Below, piece by piece: positions 55,558-64,000 of a DNA stretch of 64,000 nt. A model generated the notes under the pieces. The model did no database searches. It was not told the DNA's origin and saw nothing but the letters and a program-made list of their open reading frames with translations. Source of the DNA: Paragonimus westermani (taxonomy: Eukaryota; Platyhelminthes; Trematoda; Plagiorchiida; Troglotrematidae); assembly GCA_008508345.1 (NCBI GenBank), contig QNGE01000914.1, positions 62,001 to 126,000 of the forward strand. The letters are read 5' to 3'. The first letter of the stretch is position 1; the number at the start of each line of letters is the position of its first letter. The translations under genes were made by a program, and so were the position numbers.

Positions 55558-58500
55558 CTAGTTGGCAAATGGGAGAAGCTAATTAGTTCTGAAGATATGT
55601 GAAGTGCTCTTCAAAATTTTTCAGGGACAGACGGAGTTTCGATGTAACCACTGCATAAAAATTCGTGGCTGCATAGACCAACAAACTCAAAAGCCCTAGA
55701 TTTTCACATTCCATTTCTTCCTGTCGTGATATATTAAGTTTACTAGTATCGAGAAGCACAGCCGTGCACTACCTGTATGCTCCGTCAGTAGTAACGACGT
55801 TTCCCACTTTGCATTGTCCCAGTGCAGTTTGCTAACGTTGTCTGAATAAGTTTGCTATTTCTCGGTGGGCGGTGCTTCGCATACAAATATCATACATGCC
55901 AAAAGGTATCTTCTAAGTGAAGTTATATCCTGGTTTCGCCAGCAACAAGGCCGGCTTCTTGAAGCCTTCATTGATTCCATTCACGAGAAGCACTGAAATG
56001 AAGAGATTTGCAACACATTTAATGCAACAAGAGCGCACTGTTGTACTGAGCTTTCATGGGTTTGAACCACTCTAATTTGAGCCCGTTCACAAATTCGTAG
56101 TTTAAGATGTGTCCGCAACCTTGAGATTAGCAAGATCTGGAAAATTCATCTAAATCATGTTTTCGGCCAACAGCTGTGCAGTTCCGAGGCTCTCAAAGCC
56201 TTTCAAAAGTTTAATGTGGTCAGTGGTTTACCTGTAACAAACGATAGACTTTTCCCACTAACTATAGCAGCCAGAACTGTAGCCGTGCTACTTTGGTTTA
56301 TCGGTTCGCTGTAATGAAAGCTGGTTACCATTATGTCGATTAGACCTTATATTGGTCCATTTAATGTAATTCAGCCTATATGCATCCCGGAGATAAGGGC
56401 CACGGCTCTTTCTCAAAAATCACCGCTACTCAAAACATATGTGATTACCACAGCTTAATTTTTGTGGTCAAATAGTTTAGAGTAATTCTGTCACCTCGAC
56501 AATGTGTTTCACACAAAGTAGTTTGCACTGAAAAGAACTAAAGATAAAATATCATTTTGGTTTGTCTGCGCCGTGCAAGGTCGTAACGTGTTATGGTATT
56601 TAAACAAGACAGAGAACCACATATTCTCTGCATTTTTATAGAGATTTGGTCGTGCTCACTAAAATAGGGCACATGATAAGTCTGCGTCAGACAGTTCAAC
56701 ACTCTGGCTTTAGTGGCTGAGACTGATATCACGCTGATAAAACCTTCTGAACGCAAAAACCCACTGAGGCCACTAAGCAACAGATTCGATAATTCCGCAG
56801 TGACACCAAGTTCGTAAGCGGTAGATTACCAGATGTCAAACTATACTGATTTACTCGTGTTTGGGTACGCCGGTAATCAGGTTAATCAGGTTAATTGAAC
56901 GTCGTACGGCTTATGATGTCTACTTATCGATTAACAACAGGAGTCAAAGCAGCTGGAACAGTGGCCTTCGTCATCCTCACTTGAAGAACTAATGTCACAG
57001 CTCACTTTACACCATAGTACACACTGTAAGCCTGTCAAAATGCCGCATCAAACTATGTGGGGGGCATCCAGTTAAGTTGTGTTCCGAATTGCAAAAACGT
57101 TTGAACCTGAGAGAGGGTCTTAATGAAGTTGCGGCGTGGTTCCGGAAAGTGATCACCCAATGAGTGTCAAATCTTTTACTGGTTAACTACGTTACAACAT
57201 AATGCTGACATTTATTATGGTGATAACATTTCTGTGATAAAAGAAGGTTTTCAGCCATGTAGCTACAAAGAGATTGAGTGTGTAACCTATTCTGTGAGCT
57301 CATCATGTTAGGAGTATGTATATGAGTAGACGTTCGCTGTTAATGTCTTCAAAAAATGTTTCGAAGTTACCAACAAAAAACTAACATGACGTAAATTATT
57401 AAAAACAAACTGGTTTGGATAGTGTAGGTCATACAGGAGAGCTTAGTTCAGGGTTAAACATTAGGTTTTTGTCTTGTGGTTAGAAGTACATTTCTGCATT
57501 ATAAGAAAGCGAACAATTCTAACAACTGAAACTGATTTACAAAATGGAATTAATTTTTTTGGATCTGATGAAGGCCAACCAATGAACCGCATGCTGTCTA
57601 ACAGTTGAACAAGATTCCTTCAGCATATTCTTGCAGTGAAACTTACGTACACACGAGTTAGAACGTTTCAGCCGATACGTTTGGACTACGAGCTATCCGA
57701 CCGTATTCTTGAAATAAATACTGGCATTAACTAAGGCAATCAGTCATGCCGTAGCAGTGTTTTATGGAATATATCCTATTTACATAGAAAGCCGCGAACT
57801 TATTCTACCACAAACAACAATCAGGCCGACGCGTTTGTCACTTACATGCACACACCGACCAGATGGCTTTAGAAGAGGTCGAATCATTTCATCAACATGT
57901 CATTACAACGAAAGTTGACCAAAGTACCATTATTTTTGTGTATGATGAAACAGATGATACACAGATATCGTGCGTTCCGCAGCATTGGCGCTCTCAACTC
58001 AAAGAACGTTGATATTTCTCAAGTCAGTTGTGGTTATTAACTTTCATCGACTCTGTCGCAGGTATACAGTGACGCCAAGTTGTAGTTGCAGTTTGTTGAG
58101 AAAACCCATAACACTTTCTCAAAATGCTTGAAAGGACGCGATTGAAACCTATGTGAATCACATTGTTCACATTCTCCCTCCAAGCGGATTTGAGAATACC
58201 GCGCTGGATGGCCTAATATGTGCTGTTGGAAGTTTCAGCCCACCCCGTTTCATCTTCCTGGGAGAAAACTAGAATGAAGGGACAATATCAACGCTCTGTG
58301 TTTAGTAGACGATGCATACGACTACGATTGTTCTTGTTTTACATTGCGATGTTCCATCAGAAAGGGCAGCTGCGTGCCACAATCTTGATCAATCTTCTTT
58401 GACACACTGACTGTGTTCTAAATCGGTACACGGATTACAGAAACTGTCCGAACTTCAAATAGTCAACAGAAATGGAGTCGTTCAGTACATTCAATGTTAG

Positions 58501-61111
58501 TGGCTGGTGTGACTAGCATGGAAATAATATTCAAATCCACGCAGCAACTCTGTAACTTCAGCTGGAATACATCCAACTGACGGGTCTGACCGGTGTAGCC
58601 CCGTTGTACTGTAGAAGCCAGTAATGCACAGACAGACCTACTTTCATCATACACATTCAAGATTCACGTAATCCACTACTTCAGCAGGACTGGGTGAGCA
58701 AGCCATCATTAACTGTTGTCTCCACACAACGGTGATATGTCTCGGTCGGGCTTGCCCAAATTATTTATTGCTGTGTAGCCATCCTGTTGGGTTTTACTAT
58801 CTATTTGTATCCAAGGGACTTTTATTAACGCTGTAACCACTCATGTTCCAATGTATCCGAGAACACTGGGATTAGGTATTAAACACAACGGACAACCTGA
58901 TGGAGGAGGCTTAAGCAGTGACTGTTGTACGAGTCCATGTATTTATAAAATGGTGACGGCATTTGTTTGGGAAATGGCTTTCTTCCCCCTAACTTACTAC
59001 AAAACGTTCCGCTAAACAGGAAGAACAGAGTAGAACAGTGTCTCACATACACGCCCTTATTTTTCTAAATAACATTGTCGTGTATAAGAAGAACTAGAAT
59101 TCTAAGTAGACCTTTTTTTCCGTAAGATGAATTCTACTGTGTGTGGCGAATAGATATCGATATATTTCATTGCCAACTATTTGATCGGTTTCTACCCAGC
59201 GTGTTCGAGGATTCTGCTGGCTACGCCCCTTGACTTATGAACCCCTATCGTAAACGTACGGGAGACATGATGTGTTTCAAAATATTTTGAATCATTATTT
59301 TATCGAAATCTTCTTCAGCTGCAACTGGATTTGTTTTCTTATCCAAACGTACAAGGAAAAACTAGCGTAACTTGCAGAACGAGTGACAGTACGTGACTGC
59401 ACATCTATGCCGTAAAATTATTCCTGTAGAAAAAGTACCGAATTCTCCTACGTTCTTTCAAAGAAATTTTCAGACAGCCTGTCAGGGATGCAGAGCAATG
59501 GCAAAAAACCAGTCATTTCAAAATTCCGATTACATGACACCTAAACGGAAATTTTCTCTCCCAAACCATGCTATATGTTGAAGTAGGAAAGCAGTAAAGG
59601 AATTCTGGGTAAGTTAAGTGGTCACAAAATGTGAATGCCCCAACCATTCAATTGAGTAAGTTTGGAAAAGGTCACCTGTCTAGTTAAGGTCTTATGACCA
59701 CTCAAGTCAGAAACGGTGTCCGAGATGGCACAACGTTGTAGTCAACGTTGTGTCTGTTTTTCTATCAATTCCAGTCTTTCCGCTTAAGCTGCCATTAATA
59801 ATTTTTCGCCTATTTGATAACTGCTTGCTCTTTCAGTATATCCTGTATCACTGCTGACTTGAGCAGCGTCTCTAACCGTAACAGTGTACAGTTTGACTCA
59901 GGGCTGTTCTGATGATGGCTATAAGATTTTTCTCGTTTAAATTGTTTACAACTTTGATTTCGATTTCCAGCCTGTGTGTGTTGCTTTTTTTTGTATGAAT
60001 TACCTTTGCAGAAGAAGGTTTTAATATAAAGAATATACGAAGCTCAGCGACTGAGCAACTTTATGTTTGGAGCTTTTGGATTCCGTCTACTATCTAGTTC
60101 CTAAGACATGATATCTTATTTCGACCATATGGTGAACGTGAAAAACAGTTCTGAACATTCTGTTAATCTAGTACAAAAATTAAAACTGTGTGAGTTGATT
60201 GAAAAACTTGAACGTTCTACAAGCAGTCTATTTCTAAATGGATTATCATACTCTCGCAGTATTTTCCAAGTTCCTTCTGGCAGTTCAAAATAGAATCTTA
60301 ACGTGAAGCTAACCATCTCCTTCGCGAATTGTTCACATTCTCGTCTCTTTCCCTTGTCGTTTTGTTGACGCACATGTCAGAGTTTAGTATCTTTAAAGAT
60401 ATATATGACTCAGACATTAAAGTGTAGTCCTTCATCCATTTCCATATCAAAATTATCATTTGTCTCCAGTCATATCGTACTGAATGTCAGAAATAAGAAA
60501 CCGAAGTAACTGCATAGTTTTCATCATAGGGACTGTCCTGTAAACCGAGGAAGTGCTTTGAGTATGCAGGGTGCATTCCGGATGAAAGGTTCATTGGACC
60601 GTAAAATAATGATAAGCATTTAGACTTATTGCAAGAACCCTTAATTCAGAACAGATCCAAATGTGAGAATATTTAGGCGGCAGCTGAACTCAGACCCTTG
60701 GCAGGAACGGAATGTATATATGCAAGACATGTTATACCCGTCAAGCTAAGAAGACTTGCCAAGTTTTCCTACCCAGTTGAAGCCTGGAATGTTTTAATTT
60801 GGTCATCGCTGAATTAAGGTCTATCAAACTGTTTATCAGCAACCCGGTTTTTATGTTGAAGAGTGGCGCCAGTGGCTTCCAGTGTGCACTCACCGACAAA
60901 CCCTGTTGGGAAGCTACTCTTTAAGTTTACCTGAAAAAGTCCGTATGACACAGAGATAGTTATATAGCTAAAACTAACCGCGAAACTTATTGGCCCTTGA
61001 AATAGCTTCGTAGCTCAGCGGAAATTCCGTTGTTTGACGTTCAGTTCTAGTCACTGTTCTGAGTCCAGCCACAGTTTTGATTTTGCTGCAACTGTGGTAT
61101 TTTCTAAACAG
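55558..61111. other. no recognised element; scattered protein-like stretches
   Basis: Minus-strand frames at 56538-56780 and 60116-60373 (KEMVSFTLRFYFELPEGTWK, ILREYDNPFRNRLL) might be exons. Plus-strand 57860-58010 contains ALEEVESFHQHV and IIFVYDETDD. None has convincing splice sites on both sides. No repeat structure was noticed. Confidence 0.3.
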
Positions 61112-61230
61112 CGTACTCTCCGAGCTGCTAAACTATAACACGCAGGCTTACAATTTCAGTTTCACTCGGACAACCTCGAGCAGTTTTGTCGAAATCGCTG
61201 CAGGATCACTGATGATGTGTCTGCTTAAAG
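61112..61230 (+). CDS. candidate internal exon, product unknown
   Basis: TTTTCTAAACAG is a plausible acceptor, and AAAG|GTGAGC a near-consensus donor. The 119 bases between stay open (VLSELLNYNTQAYNFSFTR, SSFVEIAAGSLMMCLLK). No family was recognised and no partner exon found. Confidence 0.25.
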
Positions 61231-62289
61231 GTGAGCAAAATGAAGTGAACTTATTGAATAAACTTCGTCTTCCAGTTTTGCAACTGGTTCTGACTCATCG
61301 TAGAGAACATACCCTGAAAATAAATGTGAACATATTTTTGAACTGCTGAATATTAGTTAGGAGTAGCAAGACAGCTCTTTTAAAACTTTATCGACTTGTT
61401 ACATCTGATACAAACAATTTTCATTTTCATGCGTGGCACTTTTGCAAATGACGCACAAATCATGGTTAACAGCTTGAACAAGTATATGTCGGCTGGGACA
61501 TTTACATTTATGCAGTTCCATCTAAAACGCATCTCACTGAAACAAACATTTTGTCTATTTAATGTCCGTTTGCCAGTCTTTTAATCAAAAACATGCACTG
61601 TTTGCTGCGAGTACGTGAACGAACATTCCACATTGCGCAGCAGTTGTCAAGCTTTCACGTCAATTTCGACCATAACAGGTGCAAAGAAGTCGTTCAACAG
61701 TCGTCCCTATGCATCCCGCATTGCGATCAAGTCGTGATGTGACATACGTTCACAGTGTACCTGACTGCAGTCAGACAAGGTATACAACATTGAAGATAGT
61801 AGCCCATAAACAAGAGTACGGTTAACTATTCACTAATGCGGTTATTGTAACTTGAAGGTCAACTGTACGTGATTCCAGCAAGCTTGTTTAGTAAACATAC
61901 TCGCTCACTTTTGTGTTCTTCATTCCCGACTAATATTTGATTTTGTGGTCTTATTGTTGTATGAGAGTTGGATAAGGGCGAAACTATTTATGTACTGCTG
62001 ACTTTGATAGCGGTGTTAATGGTATTGACGACGTTGCTACCTGACTATCAAGCAGCTTCACCCATATGCTGTTGGCCTCAATGTACAGTGCCCGATTAAA
62101 AAAACGCTCAGTGACCTAAATATGGCAGGCTGTGCAACTTGATTAAATGATCAACTGATCATGCATCTCAAGCGTTTAGGGTATACGGCTGAAGAATCAA
62201 GCATTACTCACGCGAGTATCCCAGTTGATATGATTTAATTTGAGGATGTTTAAGTGCGGCAAGCCTGTTATCTTTGTCATGAGCGGGTC
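61231..62289. other. no recognisable feature
   Basis: Unassigned; short ORFs only. Confidence 0.35.
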
Positions 62290-62760
62290 ATGTTCCCGGG
62301 CCACAGTACAAAGCACGCGAACATTGTACACCCATCTCTTCAACGACGACTGGACGTCTTTTCGATGTCAAAAGTGGCGCATGTTGACAAACCCAACTCA
62401 CACCTTCACTGTATATCCTCGCCAAGATCTCATCAGGAATATTGCAAGCTGACAGGTCTGTGTTACTCAAATATGTGAAGCTGCTTACAGTCTCAAATGA
62501 CTTGAACGTAAGAATTACAATACCTCAATCCTTAAGCAGAGTTCTGCACTTTGAAGGTTTGAAGCTCATTCTATTCAAACCAGCTTGGCCACTCACGGTG
62601 TTCAGCAGGATCTCCATGCTTTTTGCAGAGGGTCCAAACAAGATACCATTACTCACAGACTCCATGTCAGTCAAACTAGTCTCAGAGAGAAACTTAACAT
62701 CAAACTCACTGACTTCCTTAAGCGCATCAGTAATTTCATTACAATGTGTATGACGCGCAA
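62290..62760 (-). mobile_element. RTE/SR2-like LINE relic, RT palm to post-RT region
   Basis: The minus-strand frame at 62525-62854 contains ILFGPSAKSMEILLNTVSGQ, AGLNRMSFKPSKCRTLLKD, matching the stretch after the RT YxDD motif (DDI-x-LGxxxxxMQxxLNxxxxxAxxxGxxFxPxKCxxLLQD). Next, in another frame, come VSSFTYLSNTDLSACNIPDE, ILARI (62440-62475), then CSRALYCGPGT. SACNI-x-DEI-x-ARI matches RTE copy 2 at about 43622-43660, so they are the same or sister family. Truncated and broken. Confidence 0.7.

Positions 62761-64000
<1,240 letters not shown>

Noticed and set aside
61005..61075. TCGTAGCTCAGCGG resembling a tRNA start
   Set aside because: No matching acceptor stem, anticodon loop or TTC arm follows.

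Overview
This window is eukaryotic, intron-bearing DNA dominated by retrotransposons in every state of decay. It is most likely from a parasitic flatworm (trematode or tapeworm). The basis is the element families, recognised by eye: CR1-type LINEs with a PHD-finger ORF1, RTE/SR2-like LINEs, and Ty3/gypsy elements of the CsRn1/Boudicca kind (CHCC Gag motif, tRNA-Trp-like primer site). A candidate host gene with a 42-bp intron also fits. The species cannot be named from the sequence. One run of Ns (43106-43620) is an assembly gap.

Layout. 1-939 (-): the 5' half of an RTE-like LINE ORF running off the window edge, with an open endonuclease domain. 1225-4660 (+): a decayed gypsy element with gag, protease, RT, RNase H and integrase still recognisable in order. 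5873-6464: a foldback MITE flanked by TA. 6866-11060 (-): CR1-like LINE copy A, with a chimeric 5' end. 15460-15960 (+): an old CR1 relic. 24500-28948 (+): CR1-like LINE copy B, the longer twin of A. 29430-29516: nested palindromes. 37195-38080 (+) and 41230-41740 (-): decayed LINE RT relics. 41988-44337 (+): a second RTE copy, 5' truncated and interrupted by the gap. 44412-45447 (+): candidate host exons with a poly(A) signal. 48525-49200 (+): RTE-like relic. 49927-50590 (+): a gypsy deletion derivative joining RT to integrase, with an LTR start at 50789. 53700-55067 (+): an LTR element reduced to gag. 62290-62760 (-): RTE relic.

The main structural feature is the A/B pair. Position x in A corresponds to 35797 minus x in B over about 3.97 kb, with no net indel and almost no substitutions. 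Both copies share the same ORF-breaking frameshifts. Both reach the LINE 3' end, but their 5' ends differ. This fits two insertions from one already defective source, mobilised in trans, better than a simple inverted segmental duplication. Copy A carries a template-switch-like junction that fuses RT and ORF1 sequence in frame.

No rRNA, convincing tRNA, CRISPR array or bacterial operon was seen. Large stretches (roughly 11-15, 16-24, 29.5-37, 38-41, 51-53.7 and 55-62 kb) hold nothing I recognise beyond a few candidate exons. Most short ORFs there look like chance. I did not find a clearly new biological system. The most unusual items are the A/B pair, the RT-ORF1 fusion, the foldback elements and the unidentified multi-exon gene.
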